A stretch of DNA of 8,772 nucleotides from an uncultured Spirochaetales bacterium (GCA_937902565.1 CALFMX010000259.1:1-8772), one strand, 5' to 3'; shown: positions 1 to 6,951, counted from the stretch's first letter. The notes: generated by a model not told the origin, from the letters alone. Numbers and translations: made by a program.

Positions 1-271
1 GCAGGTGGGTCTTGATGATCGGGTTCATCGAGACATCGGTGAAGCTCGTCAGCGGGCGGATGAGGATCGTCCCGTCATCCTCGAGGCAGATGCCCCTGAG
101 CTCGTCGAGCCCATAGATGTTGATCAGGTCACAGCCGGCGAGCTTGCCTTCGCGGATCTTGATCAGGATGTCACTGCCACCGGCGAGGATCAGGGCCTCG
201 GGGTGCTCCACTTTCAACGCGAGCGCCTCGGCGATGTCCTTTGGTTCGTATAGGGTGTTGAAATTATACAT
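1..271 (-). CDS. xdhB: Xanthine dehydrogenase FAD-binding subunit XdhB (partial, N-terminal 90 residues)
   Basis: This subunit holds FAD in the molybdenum hydroxylase that oxidises hypoxanthine and xanthine, passing electrons from the Moco and Fe-S centres to NAD. The visible 90 residues begin MYNFNTLYEP. They contain the family's FAD pyrophosphate-binding loop, seen here as LAGGSDILIK at about residues 29-38 (usual form LAGGTDLLV), and then LDELRGICLEDDGTILI, close to E. coli XdhB as I recall it. The gene runs off the left edge, so about two thirds is missing. The start is the ATG at 269-271: the ATG four bases upstream is followed at once by a stop, and AAGGAAG lies just ahead. It follows xdhA after 13 nt, so the two are almost certainly co-transcribed. 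The 2Fe-2S subunit xdhC would be expected beyond position 1. Family assignment is firm; substrate rests on similarity to xanthine dehydrogenase rather than other hydroxylases. Confidence 0.9.
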   Translation of the reverse strand, partial: MYNFNTLYEPKDIAEALALKVEHPEALILAGGSDILIKIREGKLAGCDLINIYGLDELRGICLEDDGTILIRPLTSFTDVSMNPIIKTHL

Positions 272-284
272 ACATCACTTCCTT

Positions 285-2573
285 CTATTTGATCAGGCCG
301 GCGGCACTGAAATGGTCGAAGAGCCGCTCGGGGTGCAGGGGCGCAGCGTTGATGGCCACGCCGGTTGCATTGAGCACCGCGTTCCGGATCGCCGGGGCGA
401 CCGGGATCGTCGGTGGCTCACCGAGTGCCTTGTTCCCGTAGGGGCCGGTCGGGTCGATCGCCTCGACGAAGTCCCCCTTGAGGTCGGGGGTGTCGATGGC
501 GGTCATCAGCTTGTAGTCGAGGAGGTTGTCGTTGAGCATCCGCCCGGTCTTGGGATCGAACTTGATGTGCTCATAGAGCGCGTAGCCGAGGCCCATGCTC
601 ATGCCCCCATGCACCTGGCCCATGGCGGTCTGGTGGTTGAGGATCCTGCCTGAGTCGTGGATGTTGATGATATCCACCACCTTGACCTGGCACATCGGGA
701 TGTCCACCTCAACCTCGACGAAGCAGGTGCCGAAGGCGTAGGTGTTGTCGGTGCAGTGGTGGCTCTCCTCTGCGGCGATGTGGGTCGAGTAATCCGTGCT
801 GTAGCACGACTCCAGGGCCACCTGGGCGACGGAGAGCAGTGGCTGATCCTGGTTGGCGTGGACGATCATGTTGTCCTTGATGTCCAGGTCCCAGGGGTCC
901 TTCTTGAGCATGCGGCCGGCGTACTCGAGGAGCTTGGCCTTGAAGCTCTCGGCTGTCTTCTTCACCGCCATGCCGCTGACGTAGCTCTGCCGGCTGCCGT
1001 AGGCACCGCTATCCCAGGGGGTCACATCGGTGTCCTGCTTGCTGACACAGTGGATCTTGTCCAGGGTGACCCCGACCGTCTCGGCGGCCATCATGGAGAA
1101 GACCGTGTCGGCTCCCTGTCCAATCTCGGTCGCCCCCATCTGCAGCTGCAGCGACCCATCCTGGTTGAGGAGCATCCTCACTGCCGAAGTCTCCAGGTTG
1201 ATGGGGTAGACACCGCTCTTGTAGCAGAAGATCGACATGCCCACACCGCGGCGGATGGGTCCGCTCTGGTTGGCATAGGCCGTTCGTTTACGGTTGTAGT
1301 CGAGGTAGGCGACACCACGGTCGATGCACTCCTCAAGTCCGGTGGAGTGGCAGGTGATCGTCGTCGGCCCGTCGACGTAGCCGAGGCGCATCATGTTCTG
1401 CTTGCGGATCGTGATCGGGTCGAGGCCGGTTGCCTGGCAGATGTCGTCGATGTGGCTCTCAAGGGCGAACATCGACTGCGGGATGCCGTAGGCCCGCATT
1501 GCACCGGCGGTGGCGAGGTTGGTGTAGACGGTGTACGCCTCCCCCTTGATGGCGCCCACCGGGTAGAGCATCCTGAATCCGTTGGCCGCATTGGCGGCGA
1601 GGGCGTGGCCATGGCTGGCGTAGCCGCCCTGGTTGGAGTAGATCGTGATGGAGCGGGCGGCGAAGGAGCCGTCACTTCGTACATAGGTGGTGAGGTGGAA
1701 CTTCATCGCATGGCGGGTGCGTGTTGCGTTGAAGGTCTCCTCGCGGGTGTAGGCGAGGACCACCGGCCTGCCGCCGACGCGGGTGGTCAGGTAGGCATTC
1801 AGCGGTTCGGTCAGTGCGTCCTGGCGGTTGCCGAAGCCACCGCCGAGGTAGGGCTTGATGACCCTGACATCGCCGAAGCCGACGCCGAGGGCCTGGGCGC
1901 ACATGCGCCTGACCAGGTGGGGAAGCTGGGTAGCGGCAACAACGACCACCTTGCCCGCCTCCATATATGCCCAGGAGTTTGCCACCTCGATGTGGCAGTG
2001 GCTGACCACCGGGGTTTCGTAATCCCCCTCGACCTTGGTCAGCCCCTTCTCCTTGATGGCCTCGTCATAGTTGCCGATCTCGTAGGTGGTGTGCTTGACG
2101 ATATTGTCGGGCCGCTCCTCATGGAGGACAGAGGCCCCTTCGGCCATCGCCTCCTCGACGGTGAGCATCGGCGTGTACTCTTCGTAGGTGACCTTGATCC
2201 GGCTCACGGCGATCTCGGCGGCCAGCTGGGTCTCTGCGATGACGGCGGCGATGTCGTCGCTGTAGCAGCGTACCCGTGTGTTGAGCAGCTTGCGGTCGGC
2301 GATATCCTGGTAGCGGGGGTTGGTCGACCAGGGGTGGCCGGCGGTCGGGAACTGGATATCGGGGACATCGAAGCAGGTGACGATGTCAACCACGCCGTCC
2401 ACCTTCCACGCTTCGCTGAGGTCGAACTCCCTGACCCACCCGTTGGCGATGGTGGCGTGCAGGACCTTTGCATAGAGCGCATGGGCCGGCACGGTATCGG
2501 CTGTGTACTTAGCTTTTCCCGTGACTTTGTCATATGCATCGACACGCTTGGGAGAAGATCCAATTATCTGCAT
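285..2573 (-). CDS. xdhA: Xanthine dehydrogenase molybdenum-binding subunit XdhA
   Basis: This is the catalytic molybdopterin-cytosine-dinucleotide subunit, which hydroxylates hypoxanthine/xanthine in the cytoplasm. The 762 residues are close to the usual length of about 750. The N-terminal domain opens with RVDAYDKVTGKAKYTAD (10-26). Moco-contacting motifs are VGGGFGNR-like (LGGGFGNR, 243-250), AGAMRAYGIPQ (356-366) and GATEIGQGADT (480-490). The catalytic glutamate is E719 in LGEPP, matching Glu1261 of bovine xanthine oxidase. The C-terminus FSAAGLIK resembles the E. coli XdhA end. Start: ATG at 2573 has AGGAGG five bases upstream. An in-frame GTG at 2606 with its own purine-rich site would add 11 residues (773 total), but homologues begin near the ATG. 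It is first in an xdhA-xdhB operon reading leftward, the same order as in E. coli. No broken or missing motif is visible. Another Moco hydroxylase substrate is possible but less likely. Confidence 0.93.
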   Translation of the reverse strand: MQIIGSSPKRVDAYDKVTGKAKYTADTVPAHALYAKVLHATIANGWVREFDLSEAWKVDGVVDIVTCFDVPDIQFPTAGHPWSTNPRYQDIADRKLLNTRVRCYSDDIAAVIAETQLAAEIAVSRIKVTYEEYTPMLTVEEAMAEGASVLHEERPDNIVKHTTYEIGNYDEAIKEKGLTKVEGDYETPVVSHCHIEVANSWAYMEAGKVVVVAATQLPHLVRRMCAQALGVGFGDVRVIKPYLGGGFGNRQDALTEPLNAYLTTRVGGRPVVLAYTREETFNATRTRHAMKFHLTTYVRSDGSFAARSITIYSNQGGYASHGHALAANAANGFRMLYPVGAIKGEAYTVYTNLATAGAMRAYGIPQSMFALESHIDDICQATGLDPITIRKQNMMRLGYVDGPTTITCHSTGLEECIDRGVAYLDYNRKRTAYANQSGPIRRGVGMSIFCYKSGVYPINLETSAVRMLLNQDGSLQLQMGATEIGQGADTVFSMMAAETVGVTLDKIHCVSKQDTDVTPWDSGAYGSRQSYVSGMAVKKTAESFKAKLLEYAGRMLKKDPWDLDIKDNMIVHANQDQPLLSVAQVALESCYSTDYSTHIAAEESHHCTDNTYAFGTCFVEVEVDIPMCQVKVVDIINIHDSGRILNHQTAMGQVHGGMSMGLGYALYEHIKFDPKTGRMLNDNLLDYKLMTAIDTPDLKGDFVEAIDPTGPYGNKALGEPPTIPVAPAIRNAVLNATGVAINAAPLHPERLFDHFSAAGLIK

Positions 2574-2643
2574 GAAGCCCTCCTGTTGGAACACTTGTTT
2601 TTTCACATTCCCTCCCTACTATATCACAGGAGGGCAATAGGTG

Positions 2644-2695
2644 TTTCATCCGAATTTCATCATACAATAAATTAGAGTAAATTCAAGGAATTTCA
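2644..2695. repeat. Short inverted and direct repeats around the xdhA promoter (possible operator)
   Basis: AAATTC-AAG-GAATTT at 2679-2693 is a perfect 6-bp inverted repeat covering the candidate -35. GAATTTCA occurs at both 2652-2659 and 2688-2695, exactly 36 bp apart. TTTCATC occurs at 2644-2650 and 2655-2661, an 11-bp period close to one helical turn. These sites bracket the candidate promoter and could bind a dimeric regulator of purine catabolism. In such AT-rich DNA short repeats also arise by chance, so the reading is tentative. Confidence 0.3.
2659..2686 (-). promoter_or_regulatory. Candidate sigma70-type promoter for xdhA-xdhB
   Basis: On the minus strand, TTGAAT (complement of 2681-2686) lies 16 bp ahead of TATGAT (complement of 2659-2664). 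The -10 matches consensus at five of six bases and the -35 at four of six. Transcription would begin near 2652, leaving an untranslated leader of about 80 nt before the chosen xdhA ATG. The surrounding sequence is AT-rich compared with the genes on both sides. This is a pattern match only; no start site has been measured. Confidence 0.45.
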
Positions 2696-2833
2696 CTAAA
2701 TATACCAGAATTTTTGATGTATAGAATGGTTTGGTGGCCAACAAATTATGCGTTGCACAATCTTGTGAAGAAGTGTGTACCCTGCCCACCCTCCTCTCTT
2801 CCAAAACTATCCGCCTTGTGCCATCATCGAGCC

Positions 2834-3601
2834 ATGATCGATGCCATAGTCCGCTCCCTCTGTGAGCACCATCCTATCTCTGCAGTAGCCCTCGCCGGCT
2901 CGCGTACCGGGCCCTACAGCACCCCCGCCTCCGATTGGGACCTCTACGTCTATAGCAGCGAGCGGGTACCCCTTCCCCTGCGCGAGAAGCTCGCTTCCTT
3001 CTTTGCCCGAGAGGCGGAGGTGGGCAACACCTTCTTCGAGGAGGGTGATGAGCTCATCCTCCGTGATGGCACTGCGCTCGATGTGATGTACCGTTCACCC
3101 TCCTGGATCGAGGCTGAGCTCTCCTCCGTCTGGCAGAGGGCAGAGGCGAGGGTGGGGTACACCACCGCTTTTGTTCACAATGTTCGCAGTAGCACCATCC
3201 TCTATGACAGTGACGGGTGGTATGCCGGTCTCAAGGAGCGCGTGTCGGGCCCCTATCCTGCGGCCCTGAAAGCGGCAATCATCGCCAAGAACTACCCGCT
3301 GCTTCGCAGCAAGCTCACCGCTTCCTACAGCAAGCAGATCGAGCAGGCAGTAGAGCGCGGCGACACGGTGAGCATAGTGCACCGCACAGCAGCGCTCTTG
3401 GCAAGCTACTTTGATGTGCTCTTCGCTCTCAATGAGCTGCCACACCCGGGAGAGAAGCGCCAGGTCAGATGGGCAACAGCGATGTGCCCCCTGCTGCCGC
3501 CCCGCTTTGAAGCGGAGATCGAGGCGGTGTGCAATAGCTGTGGCAATGACCGTCTCGGTGCTGTGCATCGATTGCTCGATTCGCTGGACGAAATCCTATA
3601 G
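2834..3601 (+). CDS. MNT-fold nucleotidyltransferase, DUF4037-type, substrate unknown
   Basis: A 255-residue soluble protein likely to transfer a nucleotidyl group to a small molecule or macromolecule. The N-terminal nucleotidyltransferase core shows LAGSRTGPYS at 20-29 followed by SDWDLYVY at 33-40, i.e. the GS motif plus the paired metal-binding aspartates D34 and D36. A third acidic residue is probably D83 in ALDVMY. The C-terminal part is helical, with VLFALNELPHPGEKRQ at 195-210, the kind of sequence I associate with DUF4037 proteins. Related domains include aminoglycoside nucleotidyltransferases, but nothing here points to resistance. Start: ATG at 2834 (MIDAIVRS). The frame is open back to 2714, but those 40 residues lie in AT-rich intergenic-like DNA and do not resemble the family. 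No strong ribosome-binding site precedes 2834, so the start is only fairly sure. It stands alone, converging on the dehydrogenase downstream. Confidence 0.8.
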   Translation: MIDAIVRSLCEHHPISAVALAGSRTGPYSTPASDWDLYVYSSERVPLPLREKLASFFAREAEVGNTFFEEGDELILRDGTALDVMYRSPSWIEAELSSVWQRAEARVGYTTAFVHNVRSSTILYDSDGWYAGLKERVSGPYPAALKAAIIAKNYPLLRSKLTASYSKQIEQAVERGDTVSIVHRTAALLASYFDVLFALNELPHPGEKRQVRWATAMCPLLPPRFEAEIEAVCNSCGNDRLGAVHRLLDSLDEIL

Positions 3602-3617
3602 CCACCCTGCCTGTTAC

Positions 3618-4574
3618 CTAATACCCCCGTTCAAAGTCCACGTGGTTCTTCAGTGGCACGCCATCACGCAGCCGTCTCATGTTCTCTCTAAAGAGGGTGA
3701 AGACCTGGTGGGGGTCACTGTAGGAGAGGCCGCTTGCATGGGGGGTGATGAGGACGTTCGGGAGGCTCCAGAGTGGGCTCTCCTTTTCCAGAGGCTCTGT
3801 GGCCGTGACATCCAGGCCGGCGCCGCCAAGGTGTCCGCTCTCCAGGGCCTTGATGAGGGCCTCCTCGTCGACGAGCGAGCCGCGTCCGACGTTGATGAGG
3901 TATGACCCCTCCTTCATCAAGGAGAGGCGCTTGGCATCGATCAGGTGCTCGGTCTCGTCGGTGGAGGCGGCACAGAGGACGACGTAGTCGCCTTGGCCCA
4001 GGACGCCATCGAGCTTGTCGATGGTGTAGAGCTCATCGACAGAGGAGGGTTTCTCAGCCATGGTGCGTTTGACTGCGATGGTCCGCATCCCGTGGGCCTT
4101 GGCCCGCGTGGCAAGGTTTGTGCCGATGTCCCCGAGGCCGATGATGATGATCGTGCTCTGCCACAGATCCTTTGTCGGGACGTAGCGGTACCACTTCTGC
4201 TCCTTCATCTGGTCGTGGTAGAGGAAGAGGTTGTGGTTGAAGCCGATGATCATGCCAAGGACATGGTCGGCGATCTGGGGGCCGTAGGTGCCCTTGGCAT
4301 TGGTGAGGATGACCCCCTCATGGGCAAAGAGAGCCCTGTCCATGTACTGGCCGACCCCCGATGAGGGGGTCTGTAGCCACTTCAGGTTCGTGGCGCGCAC
4401 CAGGTCCTCGGGCTTGGGGAAGCCCACGATGATCTCGGCTCTCTCCACCAATTCCGGAGGGTAGTCGGCTAGCGGGACGCTGACAAGGTCGATGTCGGTA
4501 AACTCGCTGAGCAGCGCGGCGCGCTCATCTGGGTCGGGATCAAAGTGGCTGTTGGTCAAAAAGAGGATTCTCAT
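3618..4574 (-). CDS. D-isomer-specific 2-hydroxyacid dehydrogenase
   Basis: Reduces a 2-oxoacid to the D-2-hydroxyacid, or the reverse, with a nicotinamide cofactor in the cytoplasm. The 318 residues are normal family length. The Rossmann loop is GLGDIG at 146-151. The catalytic triad is complete: R231 in NVGRGSLVDE, E260 in DVTATEPLEKESPLW, and H279 in ITPHASG. The residues after the second Rossmann strand are K169-R170 in IAVKRT, where NAD-specific members have an acidic residue, so NADPH is the likelier cofactor (inference). The exact substrate cannot be read; glyoxylate/hydroxypyruvate reductase-like activity is one possibility. Start: ATG at 4574, with AGGA eight bases upstream. It is monocistronic here, ends 16 bp from the convergent nucleotidyltransferase gene and diverges from the DUF488 gene. 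It faces away from the otn operon, so a joint role is speculative. Confidence 0.92.
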   Translation of the reverse strand: MRILFLTNSHFDPDPDERAALLSEFTDIDLVSVPLADYPPELVERAEIIVGFPKPEDLVRATNLKWLQTPSSGVGQYMDRALFAHEGVILTNAKGTYGPQIADHVLGMIIGFNHNLFLYHDQMKEQKWYRYVPTKDLWQSTIIIIGLGDIGTNLATRAKAHGMRTIAVKRTMAEKPSSVDELYTIDKLDGVLGQGDYVVLCAASTDETEHLIDAKRLSLMKEGSYLINVGRGSLVDEEALIKALESGHLGGAGLDVTATEPLEKESPLWSLPNVLITPHASGLSYSDPHQVFTLFRENMRRLRDGVPLKNHVDFERGY

Positions 4575-4602
4575 GACGAAATCCTACTATTTCTCTTCTC
4601 TT

Positions 4603-4635
4603 GGGGCAAGCATCCTTGCCCCGCCTCCTGAGGCG
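4603..4635. repeat. Two adjacent hairpins in the divergent intergenic region
   Basis: GGGGCAAG at 4603-4610 and CTTGCCCC at 4615-4622 form a perfect 8-bp inverted repeat around CATC. Immediately next to it, CGCCT at 4622-4626 and AGGCG at 4631-4635 form a second stem around CCTG. Neither is followed by a T run on either strand, so they do not look like intrinsic terminators. They lie in the 89 bp between two divergent starts. Each arm of the first repeat presents TTGCCC outward. Rightward, TTGCCC (4616-4621) lies 17 bp from TACAAC (4639-4644), a weak promoter-like pair whose spacer contains the second hairpin. An operator or untranslated-leader structure is plausible. Confidence 0.45.
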
Positions 4636-4663
4636 ATGTACAACTGAGATACGGAGGATCGCC

Positions 4664-5554
4664 ATGCTCAGTAGACGAACAGTACTCCTCTCTCTCCTCT
4701 CCCAAAGCGAGCGGCCGATGACCACTATTCGGGCCAATCTCCTCCTCGCCCTCCTCTCTGAAGGGGAGGAAAAGCCCTCCTTCTCCTTTATCCCGACCGA
4801 GAGCGGTCCGTACTCCATCGACCTCCTCCACGATCTGCGTGCCTTTGCCAAAGCCGGGAAGGTCGCCCTCGAAGGGGAGGCCATCACCCTGCAGGACGAT
4901 GCCCTCGACCCTGCCTCCTATGCCCTGGGCGAGATTGAGCAGGACCTCTTGCTCGAGGGCCTCGCCCGCTATGGGAGCCGAAGCGATGATGCGCTCCTTG
5001 CTGCCATCCTTAAGCGGAGGCCGTATTACGGTATCCGTACCGAGCGATCTGACAGGGCGATTGAAGAGATCAGGGAGCAGATCGAATCAGCTGAGCGCGG
5101 TCTCTACACCCTTGGCTACGAGGGTCTCTCGATCGACCAGTTTATCAACCACCTTATCACCGCCAATATCAAGACGGTGGTTGATGTGCGGGAGTTCGCC
5201 TTCTCCAGGCGCAGCGAGTTTGTCCGTTCCACCCTCGAGGAGGCGCTCAGCCGTGTCCAGATCACCTACATAGGAATGCCTGAGGTGGGCATCCCAACCA
5301 AGGCGCGCAAGGAGATCCTTGAGCACAAGAGCAAGGAGGAGCTGCTTGCCTACTGGGAGGAGGAGATCCTTCCGACCACAGGCCCCTCTGCCACGCGTTT
5401 GGCGGCGCTGGTCAGGGAGCACAATACCGCCCTCATCTGCCATGAGGAGGATCCTGGTCAGTGCCATCGAAGCCGCTTCTCAGCCTTTGCCCTGGAGCAC
5501 GAGCCCTCCATAGGGGCGATATACGATATCCGTACCACGAGAGAGCAATCCTGA
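4664..5554 (+). CDS. DUF488 domain protein with N-terminal winged-helix-like domain
   Basis: A 296-residue soluble protein of unknown biochemical role. The C-terminal half is a clear DUF488 domain: LYTLGYEGLS at 148-157, VVDVREFAFSRRSEF at 172-186, YIGMPEVGIPTKAR at 202-215 and ICHEEDPGQCHRSRF at 258-272. The paired cysteines C259 and C267 and the DVR/CHR motifs are the conserved core. Simple DUF488 proteins are roughly 120-180 residues, so about 140 residues are extra. That part (FIPTESGPYSIDLLHDLRAFAKAGKV at 42-67) reads like a winged helix: helices, a GPYS turn, then a recognition-helix-like stretch. Acidic helical sequence links the two parts. Start: ATG at 4664, with GGAGG six bases upstream; a TTG at 4601 in frame would place the intergenic hairpins in coding sequence and is rejected. 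It is followed by a 119-bp control region, and its stop codon touches a half copy of the palindrome before otnK. Confidence 0.85.
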   Translation: MLSRRTVLLSLLSQSERPMTTIRANLLLALLSEGEEKPSFSFIPTESGPYSIDLLHDLRAFAKAGKVALEGEAITLQDDALDPASYALGEIEQDLLLEGLARYGSRSDDALLAAILKRRPYYGIRTERSDRAIEEIREQIESAERGLYTLGYEGLSIDQFINHLITANIKTVVDVREFAFSRRSEFVRSTLEEALSRVQITYIGMPEVGIPTKARKEILEHKSKEELLAYWEEEILPTTGPSATRLAALVREHNTALICHEEDPGQCHRSRFSAFALEHEPSIGAIYDIRTTREQS

Positions 5555-5566
5555 TATTCACCCATA

Positions 5567-5601
5567 AAGTGAATATTCACTTGATATGTGTGAACATTCA
5601 T
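5567..5601. promoter_or_regulatory. Tandem palindromic operator sites upstream of otnK
   Basis: AAGTGAATATTCACTT at 5567-5582 is a perfect 16-bp palindrome. GTGAACATTCAT at 5590-5601 matches its 12-bp core GTGAATATTCAC at 10 of 12 positions. The two centres are 21 bp apart, two helical turns, so bound dimers would lie on the same DNA face. A further half site ATATTCAC at 5554-5561 overlaps the DUF488 stop codon. TTGATA at 5581-5586 is a possible -35 (five of six) lying between the two sites, but only a poor -10 (TACACG at 5604-5609) follows at 17 bp. The arrangement suits repression by a GntR-, LacI- or DeoR-like dimer. No regulator gene is in the window. Confidence 0.6.
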
Positions 5602-5661
5602 CGTACACGTGGTGATAGCTTTGTTGTGGACAGAACGGGCCAATGATGCAAGAGTATTGGA

Positions 5662-5669
5662 GGGGGGGG
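5662..5669 (+). repeat. Homopolymer run of eight G in the otnK ribosome-binding region
   Basis: TTGGA is followed by eight consecutive G, then CGGA and the otnK ATG at 5674. The GGAGG core of the Shine-Dalgarno site directly abuts the run, so a change in G count would alter the spacing between site and start codon. Runs of this length are prone to slipped-strand change and also to sequencing error. Confidence 0.6.
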
Positions 5670-5673
5670 CGGA

Positions 5674-6951
5674 ATGAGAATTGGAGTCATCGCCGATGAT
5701 TTTACCGGCGCCAGTGATATTGCAGGTTTCTTGGTAGCAGGGGGACTGAAGACGATCATGTACAACGGGGTGCCAACGGAGCTGCCCCCCGCCTCGATCG
5801 AGGCCGTGGTCATCAGTTTGAAGATCCGCTCCTGTCCGGTTGAAGAGGCATGTAGTGAGGCGCTCGCCTCCCTCTCCTTCTTGCGCCAGGTGGGATGCAC
5901 GAAGGTCTACTACAAGTACTGTTCGACCTTCGACTCGACCAGGGAGGGGAACATCGGGCCGGTTGTCGATGCCCTGATGGACGCGCTTGGAACCGACCTG
6001 ACGATCATCTGCCCATCCCTCCCGGTCAACGGGAGGACCGTCTGCCACGGCTACCTCTTCGTCGGCTCCTCCCTGCTCAGTGACTCTCCCATGCGCCACC
6101 ACCCCATCACCCCGATGAGGGACTCAAAGCTCGAGCGCCTCATGGAGGGCCAGTTCAGGGGGAGTGTGGGCCACATCTACTATCCTGTGCTCGCCCAAGG
6201 TTCCGATGCTGTGCACTCAGAGCTGGAGCGCATCAGAGAGGGTGGGCACCGCTATGCGGTGGTCGATACCCTCACTGAAGGGGACCTCGATACCATCGCA
6301 GAGGCAACCGAGGAGATGGTGCTGGTCACCGGGGGATCGGGCCTGGCCATCGGGATCTGCAATGTATTGAACAGGGGGAAGGAGATCTCCCCATCCGATG
6401 GAGCGGCCTTCGTTCCCTCTGTGCAACCTGCGGTGATCATCTCCGGCTCCTGCTCGGCGCAGACCAACGCGCAGGTGGCCCACTACAAACCATTGGCTCC
6501 ATCTCGGATGATCGAGGAGGCTGCAGCGCTCAAGAGCCCTGCCAATCATGCACAGGAACTCTCCAAGTGGGTTCTTGCCAACAGCAGCGGCCCGCTGGCC
6601 CCGCTGCTCTATGCCACCAAGAGCCCCGAGGAGCTTGAGGCGAGCCGGAGGCTCCATGGTGACAGTGACGTCGCCTCCGCCATCGAGGAGGTGGTGGCTC
6701 TCATCGTACACCACCTCTTTGATGGAGGCATCCGCACCTTCATCAGCGCCGGTGGGGAGACGAGCGGGGTGGTTGCCACCACCCTCGCTCTGGAGGCGTA
6801 CCTCATCGGGCCTCAGATCGACCCCGGGGTCTCGTGGCTCAAGGCGCTCGATAGCACGCTGCAATGCAGCTTCAAGAGCGGCAACTTCGGCTCGGTGGAC
6901 TTCTTTGAAAAGGCACAAGCTATGTGCTCCAAGGAGGCACATGATGCGTAA
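5674..6951 (+). CDS. otnK: 3-oxo-tetronate kinase OtnK (DUF1537 family)
   Basis: Phosphorylates a 3-oxo-tetronate (the oxidation product of a four-carbon sugar acid) with ATP to its 4-phosphate, the substrate of the next gene. The 425 residues are normal for the family. The N-terminal substrate domain starts MRIGVIADDFTGASDIAGFL (1-20), with KYCSTFDST-x-EGNIGPV (81-97) and CPSLPVNGRT (113-122), followed by MRHHPITPM (140-148). The C-terminal nucleotide-binding domain shows VTGGSGLA (218-225), ISAGGETSGVV (357-367), GPQIDPGVSWLK (379-390) and a final KSGNFG (401-406). These are OtnK-type rather than the closely related DtnK or YgbK-like kinases, and linkage to otnC supports the call. The start ATG at 5674 is preceded by GGAGG and a G8 run. 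The end overlaps otnC by 8 nt, implying translational coupling. Upstream palindromes suggest local repression. Confidence 0.92.
   Translation: MRIGVIADDFTGASDIAGFLVAGGLKTIMYNGVPTELPPASIEAVVISLKIRSCPVEEACSEALASLSFLRQVGCTKVYYKYCSTFDSTREGNIGPVVDALMDALGTDLTIICPSLPVNGRTVCHGYLFVGSSLLSDSPMRHHPITPMRDSKLERLMEGQFRGSVGHIYYPVLAQGSDAVHSELERIREGGHRYAVVDTLTEGDLDTIAEATEEMVLVTGGSGLAIGICNVLNRGKEISPSDGAAFVPSVQPAVIISGSCSAQTNAQVAHYKPLAPSRMIEEAAALKSPANHAQELSKWVLANSSGPLAPLLYATKSPEELEASRRLHGDSDVASAIEEVVALIVHHLFDGGIRTFISAGGETSGVVATTLALEAYLIGPQIDPGVSWLKALDSTLQCSFKSGNFGSVDFFEKAQAMCSKEAHDA

Noticed and set aside
2574..2606. GTG start at 2606 giving an 11-residue longer XdhA
   Set aside because: The ATG at 2573 has a consensus AGGAGG at good spacing, and homologues begin there. 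The GTG remains a possible alternative.
657..2675. A 672-codon open frame on the plus strand
   Set aside because: It lies antisense across xdhA, whose minus-strand product has every Moco motif. The plus-strand translation is rich in Val, Gly, Asp and His with no domain, typical of a shadow frame in high-GC DNA.
2714..2833. In-frame ATG ATG at 2714 giving a 295-residue nucleotidyltransferase
   Set aside because: The extra 40 residues lie in AT-rich intergenic-like sequence, do not resemble the family, and have no ribosome-binding site ahead of them.
2574..2833. Purine riboswitch upstream of xdhA
   Set aside because: I looked on the minus strand for the conserved core of the purine aptamer and did not see it, and there is no matching three-way-junction layout.
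3602..3617. Bidirectional terminator between the convergent genes
   Set aside because: Only 16 bp separate the stops, with no stem or T run visible there.
5458..6102. A 214-codon minus-strand frame across the otnK promoter and 5' end
   Set aside because: It is antisense to strongly conserved OtnK motifs, includes the control region, and has no recognisable domain.
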